Assembly: GCF_017315725.1 (NCBI RefSeq)
Contig: NZ_JAFLRG010000002.1
Coordinates: forward strand, 186,001 to 250,000
Length of the DNA stretch: 64,000 bases
Direction: 5' to 3'
From: Trinickia acidisoli
Lineage (GTDB): Bacteria > Pseudomonadota > Gammaproteobacteria > Burkholderiales > Burkholderiaceae
The notes under the pieces: generated by a model
What the model was told of the DNA's origin: nothing
Seen by the model: the letters and a program-made list of their open reading frames with translations, nothing else
The model's database searches: none
In this document: piece after piece, positions 34,217 to 43,623 of the stretch
Position numbering within the stretch: position 1 is the first letter of the stretch
How the letters are laid out: each line of letters starts with the position of its first letter
Position numbers and translations under genes: made by a program

Positions 34217-35242
34217 ATGCAAAACGTGACGCTGGTTAGGATCGATCTTGGTAAGCATACCTTTCACCTTCATGCGCAAGACCGGCACGGCAAAGCGGTG
34301 TTTCGCAAGAAGATGAGCCGCAAGCAGCTGGTAGAGTTCTTCGCCACGTTCCAAACTTGCGTCGTGGTCATGGAAGCGTGCGCCGGCGCCCATCGCATGG
34401 CACGCAAGCTGACCGAGTTCGGGCACCAGATAAAGCTTATCTCGCCACAGTTCGTGCGCCCGTTCGTGAAAGGCAACAAGAATGACTTCGTGGACGCCGA
34501 GGCGATCTGCGAAGCGGCTTCCCGTCCGTCCATGCGGTTCGTCACGCCCAAGACAGAAGCACAACAAACGCTCTCTGCCTTGCACCGGGTACGCGAATCG
34601 CTGGTGCGCGACCGAGTCAAGGCGGTCAATCAAATGCATGGTTTTCTGCTGGAGTTCGGGATCAGCCTGCCGATCGGCAACGCCGTCATCACGCGCCTGC
34701 CCGCGGTGCTCGCCCAGCATGCGCTGCCACCGCGCCTGATCGCCATCCTCGAACGCCTGCACACCCACTTCAAGTACCTCAGTGAACAAATCGCCGAGAT
34801 CGACAAAGAGATGGGCCGGCAACTGGGCGACGACGAACTCGGTCAGCGTTTGCTCACGATTCCCGGGGTTGGCCCGATCACCGCGAGCGTGCTGGTTTCC
34901 GAACTGGGCGATGGCAAGCAATATGACTGCAGCCGGGACTTTGCGGCGTCGGTCGGACTGGTACCACGTCAATACAGCACCGGCGGTAAGGCCAACTTGC
35001 TGGGGATCAGCAAGAGAGGGGACAAGAACTTGCGCAGATTGTTAGTCCAAGGCGCGCGATCGTACATGCGTCGGCTCGACAAAAAGTCGGGCCGTTTGGC
35101 GGACTGGGTACGCTCGATGCTGACGCGGCGACATCCGAATGTCGTTGCCTGCGCACTTGCGAACAAGGTGGCACGCACCGCGTGGGCTCTGGCGACCCGT
35201 AACACAAAATTCGAAGCAGGATTGGCGACCATGCCAGCCTGA
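34217..35242 (+). CDS. IS110-family transposase
   Basis: DEDD transposase of about 341 residues: N-terminal RuvC-like domain with MQNVTLVRIDLGKHTFHLHA (Asp), VVVMEACAGAHRMAR (Glu) and KGNKNDFVDAEAICEAASRP (Asp pair), and the C-terminal transposase-20 domain TIPGVGPITASVLVSELGD, then SVGLVPRQYSTGGKANLLGI with SKRGDKNLRRLLVQGA holding the catalytic Ser region. GGAGG six bases before ATG at 34217 fixes the start. It appears intact. These elements need a bridge RNA encoded in their noncoding flank; 35243-35480 or 34080-34216 would hold it. Confidence 0.92.
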   Translation: MQNVTLVRIDLGKHTFHLHAQDRHGKAVFRKKMSRKQLVEFFATFQTCVVVMEACAGAHRMARKLTEFGHQIKLISPQFVRPFVKGNKNDFVDAEAICEAASRPSMRFVTPKTEAQQTLSALHRVRESLVRDRVKAVNQMHGFLLEFGISLPIGNAVITRLPAVLAQHALPPRLIAILERLHTHFKYLSEQIAEIDKEMGRQLGDDELGQRLLTIPGVGPITASVLVSELGDGKQYDCSRDFAASVGLVPRQYSTGGKANLLGISKRGDKNLRRLLVQGARSYMRRLDKKSGRLADWVRSMLTRRHPNVVACALANKVARTAWALATRNTKFEAGLATMPA

Positions 35243-35365
35243 ATCGCGGATCCCGCTTCTTGCTTTTTGCTTTACCGAGGCCTACCCACCTGGTTTTGCG
35301 ACCGCTGAAATTTGATGACGTGAAAAGGACCACCGGCCTGACGGATAACCTGGCAAAACAATGGG

Positions 35366-35390
35366 CTCTCGAAGCCGAGAGAGTTTTATA
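35366..35390 (+). terminator. possible intrinsic terminator downstream of the IS110 gene
   Basis: CTCTCG and CGAGAG pair around AAGC, and AGTTTTATAGG follows. A six-pair stem with a short T run gives weak to moderate support. It may also be part of the IS110 noncoding RNA region. Confidence 0.4.
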
Positions 35391-35514
35391 GGATCGTCAG
35401 GCGCGACTCTCATCATGGCGCGGGGAATACCCAAAACACTGACGCCGGATAGATTTAGGCAAACCCAACCACGACGTCAAAAATCAGTGTTGCAAAAATG
35501 GGGGTGACCATAGA

Positions 35515-36580
35515 TTGTTTTCCATGCGCAAGCTGGACGAGTTCGTTCCGAAGTCGCATCCGTTGCGTTCGATCCGTGTGGTGGCGAACGAAGCACTGGC
35601 GAAGATGGATCGGCTGTTTGCCGGGATGTACGAAGCGGACATCAAGGGTGGGCGGCCGAGCATCGCGCCGGAGAAGTTGCTGCGAGCCATGCTGATCCAG
35701 GTGCTCTACAGCATCCGCTCGGAGCGCCAACTGATGGAGCAGGTGCAATACAACCTGTTGTTTCGCTGGTTCATCGGCTTGGCCATGGATGACGAGGTGT
35801 GGGTGCCGACGGTCTTCACGAAGAACCGCGAACGTCTGATCAAGCACGATGCGGTGATCGAATTCTTCAACGAAGTGGTGGCGATCGCCGAGAAGAAGTG
35901 CCTACTCTCGGGCGAGCACTTCAGTGCGGATGGCACGCTGATCCAGGCGTGGGCGGGGCACAAGAGCTTCGTGCCCAAGGACAGTGACGATCAGGACAGC
36001 GACGGGAGTGGCGCAGGCGAGTTCAAAGGCGAGAAGCGCAGCAACGAGACGCATCAGTCCAAGAGCGATCCCGGCACGGCTGTATCGCAAAGGCAATACG
36101 GCCAGCCAATTGCGTTACATGGGGCACACGCTGACCGACAATCGACATGGCTTAGTGGTCAACGCGTGCGTGACACGTGCAGACGGACATGCCGAGCGCG
36201 AAGCGGCCAAGGTCATGATCAACGACGCGCGGCAAGCGGCAGACGATGCGAGCGCGGAGATCACGCTAGGCGCAGGCAAGGGTTACGACGCACAGGAATT
36301 CATCGAGGCGTGCCAGCAGATGAAGGTCACGCCGCACGTTGCGCAAAACACCTCGGGGTGGCGTTCGTGCGTACCCGATACGATTGCCGCGAGCGTGGGC
36401 TACGCCATGTCGCAGCAAAAGCGCAAGTCGATCGAACAAGGCTTCGGGTGGACGAAGACCGTGGGGCGCATGCGCCAAGTGATGGTGTGGGGGGTGAAGA
36501 AAGTGGACCAGATGTTCGTGCTGAACATGGCTGCCTACAACCTCGTGCGCATGCGCTCACTGGCACAAGTGCGTCCGTAG
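35515..36580 (+). pseudogene. IS5/IS1182-type transposase, one frameshift
   Basis: First frame: MRKLDEFVPKSHPLRSIRVV, RLFAGMYEADIKGGRPSIAP and LSGEHFSADGTLIQAWAGHK (catalytic Asp region). The frame shifts by one base near 36075 (after HQSKSDP). The second frame continues ARLYRKGNTASQLRYMGHTL, DNRHGLVVNACVTRADGHAE and RKSIEQGFGWTKTVGRMRQV (catalytic Glu region) to VRP-stop. One lost base separates an otherwise complete transposase, so the decay is recent. Confidence 0.88.
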
Positions 36581-36615
36581 CGGCGAAAACGTGGCAATGA
36601 GGCTAGAAATTGGCC

Positions 36616-36888
36616 TCAAACCGCCGAACAAGCGTTGAATTCGCGTTGAAATTGCACAATGCGATAAATCTTGCGGTGAGCACCGCGTGAGCGCAGAAAG
36701 GCTGCTTCTGTCCGGGTGTATTTCGGCAGCCTGTTAACCACGCCATTGGCCCAGACAAAAGGCCATTTCGAAATCTTTGAGTTGAGCAGGCGGAGCATAT
36801 GTCCGAAGGTATCGTGCGACGGCACTCCATTCTCAAGGGCGAGATAGCAGCGTGACCATCGTAGACGACGCTGCGTGAACATCGCCAT
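36616..36888 (-). pseudogene. ISAs1-family transposase N-terminal fragment
   Basis: Contains LALENGVPSHDTFGHMLRLL and KWPFVWANGVVN, equivalent to FLPLENGIASHDTFGRVFRL of the copy at 32.4 kb. The remaining domains are absent. It is the third ISAs1 piece in the window. Confidence 0.65.
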
Positions 36889-36899
36889 GTCCGTGGAGC

Positions 36900-37164
36900 T
36901 TTGTGCGGCGACGATGATGGCAGTCCGTATATCGACTGTATGTCACCTAGGATTACGTTGGTGTCGAATGATGAGGCATTCTCGACACCAGGAGTTCGAT
37001 CATGTGTGCTGGCTGGAGGTCCTCGGGGCGGCGCTCTGTCTGCGCGGAGTCGCGGAAATGTCGTGCGCGGAGGCTGGGCGCTTTCCGGCGTGGTTGTGCT
37101 CGGGTATGTTTCGGCCATTGCAGGCGTTGACGTAATTGTGTGTCGTGCGCTGTGCAGTACATAG
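36900..37164 (+). pseudogene. degenerate TrbM-like gene start with conserved leader
   Basis: The leader GATGGCAGTCCGTATATCG, CTGT and GAGTTCGATCATG matches the leader of the intact gene at 55521 (GATGGCGGTTTGTATATCG, CTGT, GAGTTCGATCATG). The coding part keeps a signal-peptide-like GWALSGVVVLGYVSAIA (compare GWAFVAAIAFGFAPATA) and then CRALCST and a stop where the intact copy has CEVLLCLSG. Frames shift between start and signal. It looks like a decayed duplicate. Confidence 0.45.
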
Positions 37165-37301
37165 TCCATATGCAGTCCGATTCCAGCCTTCGGAGACGAA
37201 GGTGATAGCGAAAGTGGGTTCTCGGGAAGTGAAAATACGAGAGGCTGCGGCTGGTACCTACTGGAAGTGGCTGCGCCAGCTAACGTAACGAAGAGGTTTT
37301 C

Positions 37302-37868
37302 ATGCCAATTGATATGCAGTATCTGACGATGATCGAGAGGGCGGCCAAAGATCTGCGGTCGTTTCATGACAGTCTTGACACCAAGGATTTGCCACCAGAG
37401 ATTCTTGCGAAGACTTTACAAGACAACTGGAAGAGTTTCTGTGAGCCCCTTCTCCGGAAAGAGAATGGATTCAGTCAGGACGAGCTTCAAAAGGTAATGG
37501 ACGCAGCTGTGAAGGGTTTTTTTGGAGAACCCGGTCGGGCTGCCGGTGCAGGAGCAGGCCCAGCGGGAAAAGCCCCAGCCCCAGCCCCAGCAGGAGGAGG
37601 AGCCCCAGCAGGAGTAGCCCCAGCAGGAGTAGCCCCAGCAGGAGTAGCCCCAGCAGGAGTAGCCCCAGCAGGAGTAGCCCCAGCAGGAGTAGCCCCAGCA
37701 GGAGTAGCCCCAGCAGGAGGAGGAGCCCCAGCAGGAGGAGGAGCCCCAGCAGGAGGAGGAGCCCCAGCAGGAGGAGCCCCAGCCCCAGCCCCAGCCCCAG
37801 CCCCAGCCCCAGCAGGAGGAGTCCGAGTAAGGGGGCCTGCCTCTTTCTACAACGTCCTCGGCCGCTGA
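37302..37868 (+). CDS. tandem-repeat protein with Ala/Pro/Gly tail, candidate effector
   Basis: The 188-residue product has a helical, charged N-terminal domain of about 80 residues (MIERAAKDLRSFHDSLDTKD; ENGFSQDELQKVMDAAVKGF) with no signal peptide, then a long low-complexity tail. The tail comes from seven perfect 15-bp repeats (APAGV) followed by 18-bp units (APAGGG) and Pro/Ala runs, closing VRVRGPASFYNVLGR. GAAGAGG before ATG is a fair ribosome site. No family is recognised. A soluble head with a length-variable flexible tail, sited upstream of a VirB system, fits a secreted protein, but nothing proves it. Confidence 0.55.
   Translation: MPIDMQYLTMIERAAKDLRSFHDSLDTKDLPPEILAKTLQDNWKSFCEPLLRKENGFSQDELQKVMDAAVKGFFGEPGRAAGAGAGPAGKAPAPAPAGGGAPAGVAPAGVAPAGVAPAGVAPAGVAPAGVAPAGVAPAGGGAPAGGGAPAGGGAPAGGAPAPAPAPAPAPAGGVRVRGPASFYNVLGR
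37602..37760 (+). repeat. tandem coding repeats, 15-bp x7 then 18-bp x3
   Basis: The unit GCCCCAGCAGGAGTA repeats seven times without change (37602-37706); then GCCCCAGCAGGAGGAGGA repeats three times (37707-37760). All units are multiples of three, so copy-number change alters tail length without frameshift. Confidence 0.95.
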
Positions 37869-38076
37869 GGCGATGGCCGCCGAGCCGAATAAATCAGTGT
37901 TTCCCTAGCAAGAAGGGGCACGAGCAGCCATACGAATCTGAGCGAGCGCACAACTGGAACGGGCGAATATCGCAACGGTTTCGCATCTGGCGAATCTATC
38001 CCGGCTCCACGAATGCTCGCGCAGATCGCACAGCCCAAACACCGAGACCCAAACCGACATACACGCCAGACAACAC

Positions 38077-38619
38077 ATGAGCAGCGACAACTTCGAACCG
38101 CCGGTTCCTCATGATGGCCGCCGCATTGCATTCGACGGCTCGCCGGTGTGGCTCGTGAACCTACCGCTCATGCTGCGCGGTATCGCCGTCCTGTTGCTAT
38201 TGGTCATCGGTGCGGTGTTCGTGGCTTCACGGCCGCGACCCGTGCCGTGGGTTGTCTCAGCGGCGTTTGTGGTTCTTATGGTCTGGGTCCTCTCGAAGCT
38301 TGCGTACCGCGTTACCGCAACGGCCTGTACGCGTATGGTCATCGATGATGAACGCCTTACATGGCGCGATGGCATCTTCATGCGGCGAGTGGTTAGCGTC
38401 GAGCTGTACCGCATCCAGAACGTGGAAGCGAGAATGACCTGGTGGCAGCGCATGGCCGGGTTCGGCACACTGATTATCGAAAGCAGTGATGTTGCCTATC
38501 CCACCTGGGTGCTGCCGGGCATTCCAGAAGCCGAGCGTTTGCGCGAAGGCCTCATTCGGTACGCCATCGCATTGCGCGACGTAAAGGGCGTAAGAGAAAT
38601 CAATACAGGAAAAGTATAA
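38077..38619 (+). CDS. bacterial PH-domain (DUF304/YdbS-like) membrane protein
   Basis: The 180-residue product has two membrane helices (MLRGIAVLLLLVIGAVFVA and VPWVVSAAFVVLMVWVLSKL) followed by a bPH2-type domain: VTATACTRMVIDDERLTWRD, RVVSVELYRIQNVEARMTWW and FGTLIIESSDVAYPTWVLPG. The PH part would face the cytosol. Proteins of this type have no fixed known reaction. It lies upstream of family member B on the same strand and could share its transcript (about 90 bp gap). The start has no strong ribosome site. Confidence 0.75.
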   Translation: MSSDNFEPPVPHDGRRIAFDGSPVWLVNLPLMLRGIAVLLLLVIGAVFVASRPRPVPWVVSAAFVVLMVWVLSKLAYRVTATACTRMVIDDERLTWRDGIFMRRVVSVELYRIQNVEARMTWWQRMAGFGTLIIESSDVAYPTWVLPGIPEAERLREGLIRYAIALRDVKGVREINTGKV

Positions 38620-38708
38620 AGAGCGAATTTGTCACGTTGAAGTGCACGACGTGAGCTAATGGATGTCATGTCACGCGCAGGACACATAAGTCCAGCACGA
38701 TAGCGTGC

Positions 38709-39926
38709 ATGTCACGCTCCTCTTCTTGCGCCCCATCCGTCAAAGATGTCATTCATGTCATTCGTGAAAAGGTCGGAACACTCGAGACGGTGTTGCGCGC
38801 GGGTGGCATGTCGGCGGCGGAAATTGATGCGCTGTCTCCAGAGAAAAAAGAGCACCTTCAGCGCGGCTTGGACGATGCAATAGAGCAGGCGGCGCAATGG
38901 TACGTCAAGAAAGGATTTTCACCTGATCAGGTGAGGTGTTTGGCGCATCGCGCGTCAAAGGCCGACGGTGCGCATAGTTTCTTCAAAGCCCTGACGACCA
39001 ATGCAGTCTCCAGCATGGCCGTCAATCTCGCTGTTCTGGCCTTCACCATTCCGCTGTCGTTTGTAGTGCCGGTCCTTCCCCTGATTGCAATTTCGGTTGC
39101 ACTTAGCTTTGGATTTTCATGGTGCTATGGCATGCATGCTTGGGCAGCCGGCAAAACGATGGCCAAGCGCCATGACGAATCGTGCAATTCACATGGCTTC
39201 AAGCGTACCCGCTTCGGACACGCCGTGCCGCCAGACACGATGGGGCGCGCGCTTTCGCGAGAAGGGATAGCGGAATGTGCGCGCACCGGCACTCGTTTGG
39301 CGGCGTCGGCACCGCTGATGATCATCACATTGGTGTTGAGTGTGCTTCAAACGGGTACGGCGATTTTGCCGATCCTCGGCGCATTTCTGAGCCCTATCGC
39401 AGCCTTGTTTGGGCCGGTTTCCAACGGCTTGCAGGAACTCGTCAGTCATCACCTCAGTAAAAGGGACGGCCGCTATACCCAGGCCAATCTGTTCGGAGTA
39501 AGTTGGAACCGGGAAAAGGGGTTCAGCTTTGATGCAGGCCAAGCAGAAGACAACAGCAGGCGGCTTCATCCTTCGGCTGGGCAGCGTGCTCTTGGAACGA
39601 TGTGGCGGATGTTCGACTTCTATCGCAGGGATTTTTCGCGTGAGGTTGAGAAGGAAAAGAAGCGAGGTATAGACGGTCCTAAGGCGAAAGAGCTACTCCT
39701 TGGAATGACGGCGGGGGCGGTTATGGGCGATGCCGCGAGCGCTGGGGCTTCGTTGTTAGGAGGTTCTATTGCGCCGGGCGTAAAAGCTGGTGGAACCGTC
39801 GCAGCCATGTTGGCAGCCGGCATGCTGCATGTTGGAAAGCGTCCGCTAGTCGAAGCCGCTTTGGAGGAGTGTGGTACTCGCCCAGGAGTACGCACACCAG
39901 TCCCGATGCCGGCGCAACGTTGCTAA
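38709..39926 (+). CDS. family member B: multi-membrane-segment protein, candidate secreted effector
   Basis: The 405-residue paralogue of 11850-13058 and 53681-55255. Blocks: charged helical N-terminus (VKDVIHVIREKVGTLETVLR), GFSPDQVRCLAHRASKADGA (about 69-88), a hydrophobic hairpin (102-145) ending SWCYGMHAWAAGK, the polar loop RFGHAVPPDTMGRALSREG (168-186), a second hydrophobic pair (196-235), then NLFGVSWNREKGFSFDAGQA and DNSRRLHPSA (260-290), a basic helix (FYRRDFSREVEKEKKRGIDG) and a final Gly/Ala hydrophobic region. There is no signal peptide. The spacing of the blocks is nearly constant across the three, arguing for one fold. It lies directly before the virB operon. Confidence 0.65.
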   Translation: MSRSSSCAPSVKDVIHVIREKVGTLETVLRAGGMSAAEIDALSPEKKEHLQRGLDDAIEQAAQWYVKKGFSPDQVRCLAHRASKADGAHSFFKALTTNAVSSMAVNLAVLAFTIPLSFVVPVLPLIAISVALSFGFSWCYGMHAWAAGKTMAKRHDESCNSHGFKRTRFGHAVPPDTMGRALSREGIAECARTGTRLAASAPLMIITLVLSVLQTGTAILPILGAFLSPIAALFGPVSNGLQELVSHHLSKRDGRYTQANLFGVSWNREKGFSFDAGQAEDNSRRLHPSAGQRALGTMWRMFDFYRRDFSREVEKEKKRGIDGPKAKELLLGMTAGAVMGDAASAGASLLGGSIAPGVKAGGTVAAMLAAGMLHVGKRPLVEAALEECGTRPGVRTPVPMPAQRC

Positions 39927-40391
39927 CGGTGAAGCTGCCTGCAACAAAGCATTCGGTCGCCGCGCGCACCGCTCCGCGAAGAGCCGCGCCAGTAGTGTGT
40001 GCGCACGGCCTAGGCAGGTAACCGATTCAATCGCGGGAACCCTCTCGATCGGTGCACGCTCGACGTGGCGTCTTTACGAAGCGCTTCCAGCTCGTTTGCT
40101 CGATTCCTTCAAGGCCGTTTCCAGAATAGCGCTTCTAGCCTGATTCAGGTGCAGACCATTTGATGTAGATCATGAGTTTGGTTGCTTCTCATTCGTCCTA
40201 AATGCAGGGCCTGCGCGCGATCAGTAGGGAGTCTGTTGGGCGCGACAACCTAGCATCGGAATCATTCGGTAGGCAGTACGGCGTGTATGAAGTGAGCGCA
40301 AATACTCACGCGCGTCGTTAACAGGGGGGGATTGCGTGCTCAGTATGTGGGGCATTGTAGTGACGGGCAAGTTTTTATAGAGGGGATCGTT
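39927..40391. other. upstream region of the virB operon
   Basis: About 465 bp with no supported gene. It should hold the virB promoter. A run of seven G (40324-40330) lies 60 bp before the virB2 start. Short frames across it lack coding features. Confidence 0.4.
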
Positions 40392-40718
40392 ATGATAGGC
40401 GAGACGGGAATCAAGCGAGGGTATCGTGGCTCGATAGCGGCATATCTGCTTTGTGCGAGCGTGCTGTTGCTCTTTAGTGGTGTTGCCGACGCGCAGAACA
40501 CGTCGGCGTTCAATCAGTTGAACGCCGCGATGACAAACATCATCACCGCATTGCAGGATGCTGGCGCTGCGGTCGTCACTGTAGCAATCGTATGGGCTGG
40601 TTATAAGATGATTTTCCAGCACGCACGATGGGCCGATGTGGCGACGGTCGTGCTGGGGGCGATGCTGATCGGCGCGGCATCCTCGATTGCTAGTTGGTTG
40701 GTGCCTGCTTTTACTTGA
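40392..40718 (+). CDS. virB2: type IV secretion major pilin VirB2
   Basis: The 108-residue product has a signal peptide (AYLLCASVLLLFSGVADA, cleavage after ADA) and the two hydrophobic helices of VirB2 pilins (ALQDAGAAVVTVAIVWAGYK with the conserved tail AGYKMIF, and VATVVLGAMLIGAASSIASW). The ATG at 40392 has GAGGGG six bases upstream; the longer upstream frame is not supported. First gene of the operon. Confidence 0.9.
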   Translation: MIGETGIKRGYRGSIAAYLLCASVLLLFSGVADAQNTSAFNQLNAAMTNIITALQDAGAAVVTVAIVWAGYKMIFQHARWADVATVVLGAMLIGAASSIASWLVPAFT

Positions 40719-40834
40719 CGCCTTCTAGTTGAATGGTCCTGCCGGTGGCGGTGATTGATTTGCGGTGAACTGATCGCTGTACAAATACAGCGGTAACGGG
40801 CGGTATATCCGTTTGCGTTTGAGTCGAGGCGGTC

Positions 40835-41167
40835 ATGGAAGATTCAATCCGGGAGCAGTTGCGCGATCCGGTTTTTAAGGGTTGCACGCGGCCAGCAATG
40901 GCTTTGGGTGTGCCGATGGTTCCGCTGATTATCGTCGGCGGAGCCTGTTTACTGTTTGCTATGTGGGGGCTATTGGTCTCTCCATTGCTTGCATTTGGTT
41001 CGTTGGTCCTCGCTGTCGTGTTGGTGTTGCTTATGCGGCAGATTACACGTCATGACGATCAACGATTGCGTCAATGGCAGTTGCGCGCCGAGTTGCGGCT
41101 TGGGCATCGCACGACCCGTTTCTGGGGTGTAACTTCCTACTGCGCCAACTCCTACGAGCGTCGCTAG
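40835..41167 (+). CDS. virB3: type IV secretion inner-membrane protein VirB3
   Basis: The 110-residue product with the VirB3 pattern DPVFKGCTRPAMALGVPMVP near the N-terminus followed by two adjacent membrane helices (VGGACLLFAMWGLLVS and AFGSLVLAVVLVLLMRQI) and a basic tail. It works with VirB4 in pilus assembly and lies four bases before virB4. Confidence 0.9.
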   Translation: MEDSIREQLRDPVFKGCTRPAMALGVPMVPLIIVGGACLLFAMWGLLVSPLLAFGSLVLAVVLVLLMRQITRHDDQRLRQWQLRAELRLGHRTTRFWGVTSYCANSYERR

Positions 41168-41171
41168 CCCT

Positions 41172-43583
41172 ATGTTTGCCCAGCCTCAATACGCTCATAT
41201 CGCCCGTGCGGAAGTCTCGGTCGCGAAGTACGTGCCATTCTCTTCGCATGTGACGGAACATGTCATTCGCACTACCGAAGGAGATTACCTGCGAAGTTGG
41301 AAGGTACGGGGTATCAGCTTCGAGACAGTAGACCCCGAAGAGATTCTTGTGCGCCACAATGGTTTCAATCAATTTGTGCGTAGCTTGAGCGATGGCGATG
41401 TGTCGATTTGGGTGCATCGGTTACGCAGGCGCATCACGGATCGATTCGACAACGATTACCCCGATACGTTTTCTCAAGAGGTGAATGAGCGGTATTACGA
41501 GCGGTTCGCTGGCTATACGATGATGGCCAGTGAGTTGTACATCACGCTCGTCTATCGGCCTCATCGCGAGAACTTGGAGCGGCTGTTCAAGCGTACCGTC
41601 AGACGTAGCCTCGATGAAATCACCCGTACCGAGAATGATGCGGTCGCCAAGATAAATGATCTCGCCTCGCGGGCCGAGTCGAGTATGAAGCGTTACGGGC
41701 TCGAAGCGTTGGGTGAGTACGAGCGCGATGGGCAGAAGTATTCGAAGGCGCTCGAATTCTTGAGCTTCTTGCTCAACGGTGCATGGGAAAGTGTGCCGAT
41801 GCGCCGCAGCGCCATTGCCGATTATTTGCCCACCTCGAGGCTATTCTTTGGGTGCGAGAACATCGAGATTCGCACCCCCACGGGCGTTCGTTTTGGCGCG
41901 CTGCTCGATCTGAAGGACTACCCTCCCTATTCGGAACCCGGCATTCTCAATCCCATCCTGTATGACGGATATGAGTATCTGGAGACGCAGAGCTTCTCTA
42001 TCCTGAATAAGCGTGACGCGATGAACGCGCTGACGTTGCAGCGCAATCAGCTCATTGCGTCCCAGGATGCCGGAACGACTCAAATTCGAGAGATCGACGA
42101 CGCGTGCGATCGACTCATCAACGGTGAGTTCGTGGTGGGTGAGTATCATTATTCGCTCGCCGTGTTTGGCGAGACGTTGGATGATGTGGCCAAGCATGTA
42201 GCGAAGGCGCGCGCGGCATTACAAGACGCGGGTTTTCAGACAGCGCTGGTGGATGTCGTGCCTGATGGTGCATGGTTCGCGCAGTTGCCGGCAAACTGGC
42301 GCTATCGCCCTCGCGCGGCGAAGATCACTTCGCGCAACTTCTGCGGGCTTTCGAGTCTACACAATTTCGATGCCGGCAAGCGGGATGGTAATCCGTGGGG
42401 TGAAGCGGTCACGATCCTGAAGACGCCGAGTGGGCAACCCTATTATTTCAATTTCCACGTTTCCCCGGAGCACGAGGAAGCGGCCGATCGCAAGCTTCCC
42501 GCCAATACGATGGTGATCGGGCAAACGGGTTCGGGCAAGACGGTGCTCACGCTCTTCTTGCTTTGCCAAGCGCTCAAGTACGGCCCGACTGTGGTGTACT
42601 TCGACAAAGATCGCGGCGCCGAAATTGCAATTCGCGCGATAGGGGGGGCGTATCTGACGCTTGCACATGGTCAGCCAACGGGGCTTAATCCATTTCAGCT
42701 CCCACCGACCGAGGCCAACATCCTGTTTTGGGACGCCCTTGTGCGGCAACTTGTCCATCATCCGTCGATGCCGCTCACGCCGCGCGACGAAGAGGAGATT
42801 GCGCGCGCCGTGCGCACGGTCGCTACGATGCCGGCGAATTTGCGGCGTTTGTCGGCTGTGCGGCAGAACCTGTTGAACACGGAGATGAACAGCCTCAGCG
42901 CGCGTCTTAAGAAGTGGTGCTGGGGAGAGCAGCTTGGCTGGTTGCTAGACAATGCCATCGACCAATTGGATCTTGCAACGCACCGAATCTATGGGTTCGA
43001 CTATACGGATTTCCTCGATGATCCGACAACGCGAACACCAATCATGATGTACCTACTGTATCGGACCGAGGCCCTGATCGATGGCCGTCGCTTTATGTAC
43101 TTCATGGCCGAATTCTGGAAACCACTCTCCGATCCCGTGTTCGCCGATTTTGCACAGAACAAGCAAAAGACCATTCGGAAACAGAATGGCTTTGGTGTGT
43201 TCGACACGCAGTCGCCCGCGGACATTCTGCTTAGCCCTGTTGCCCGAACCATGGTGGAGCAAACGGCGACATTTATCTTGCTACCCAACCCGAGAGCAGA
43301 CCGCGAAGACTACGTGGATGGGTTGAAGGTAACCGAGGCGGAATTCGAGGTAATCAAGAATTTGGGTGAAAGCAGCCGCCTGTTTCTGGTTAAGCAAGGA
43401 CACCGTTCGGCGCTCGTAGGATTGGATCTCTCCAAAATGGACGACGTTCTGAACGTGCTTTCGGGCACGACCGACAACGTTGCGTTGCTGGAGGAGATTC
43501 GCGCACAGGTAGGGGAGCGCGTGGAAGATTGGTTGCCTGTTTTCATCGAACGACTGGCGCAGCGGCGCAACGCTCGAATTTGA
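41172..43583 (+). CDS. virB4: type IV secretion ATPase VirB4
   Basis: The 803-residue ATPase powers pilin extraction and substrate transfer. The N-terminal CagE/TrbE part is followed by Walker A IGQTGSGKTVL (about residues 449-459), TVVYFDKDRGAEI, Walker B-type RFMYFMAEFWKPLSDP and the conserved FGVFDTQSPADIL. The length is normal for VirB4. A run of seven G lies at 42642-42648 inside the coding region. It overlaps neither neighbour; virB6 follows by 40 bp with no virB5 between. Confidence 0.95.
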   Translation: MFAQPQYAHIARAEVSVAKYVPFSSHVTEHVIRTTEGDYLRSWKVRGISFETVDPEEILVRHNGFNQFVRSLSDGDVSIWVHRLRRRITDRFDNDYPDTFSQEVNERYYERFAGYTMMASELYITLVYRPHRENLERLFKRTVRRSLDEITRTENDAVAKINDLASRAESSMKRYGLEALGEYERDGQKYSKALEFLSFLLNGAWESVPMRRSAIADYLPTSRLFFGCENIEIRTPTGVRFGALLDLKDYPPYSEPGILNPILYDGYEYLETQSFSILNKRDAMNALTLQRNQLIASQDAGTTQIREIDDACDRLINGEFVVGEYHYSLAVFGETLDDVAKHVAKARAALQDAGFQTALVDVVPDGAWFAQLPANWRYRPRAAKITSRNFCGLSSLHNFDAGKRDGNPWGEAVTILKTPSGQPYYFNFHVSPEHEEAADRKLPANTMVIGQTGSGKTVLTLFLLCQALKYGPTVVYFDKDRGAEIAIRAIGGAYLTLAHGQPTGLNPFQLPPTEANILFWDALVRQLVHHPSMPLTPRDEEEIARAVRTVATMPANLRRLSAVRQNLLNTEMNSLSARLKKWCWGEQLGWLLDNAIDQLDLATHRIYGFDYTDFLDDPTTRTPIMMYLLYRTEALIDGRRFMYFMAEFWKPLSDPVFADFAQNKQKTIRKQNGFGVFDTQSPADILLSPVARTMVEQTATFILLPNPRADREDYVDGLKVTEAEFEVIKNLGESSRLFLVKQGHRSALVGLDLSKMDDVLNVLSGTTDNVALLEEIRAQVGERVEDWLPVFIERLAQRRNARI

Positions 43584-43623
43584 TGAGAGCCCTTAACACT
43601 GCGATGTCCGTGAGGATCATGCC

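Noticed and set aside
36603..37367. 254-codon minus-strand frame
   Set aside because: It joins an ISAs1 piece to the reverse of the TrbM-like leader; no single protein character.
37602..37760. possible CRISPR-like array
   Set aside because: The repeats are contiguous with no spacers and lie in frame in a coding region; likewise the 9-bp repeats at 54962.
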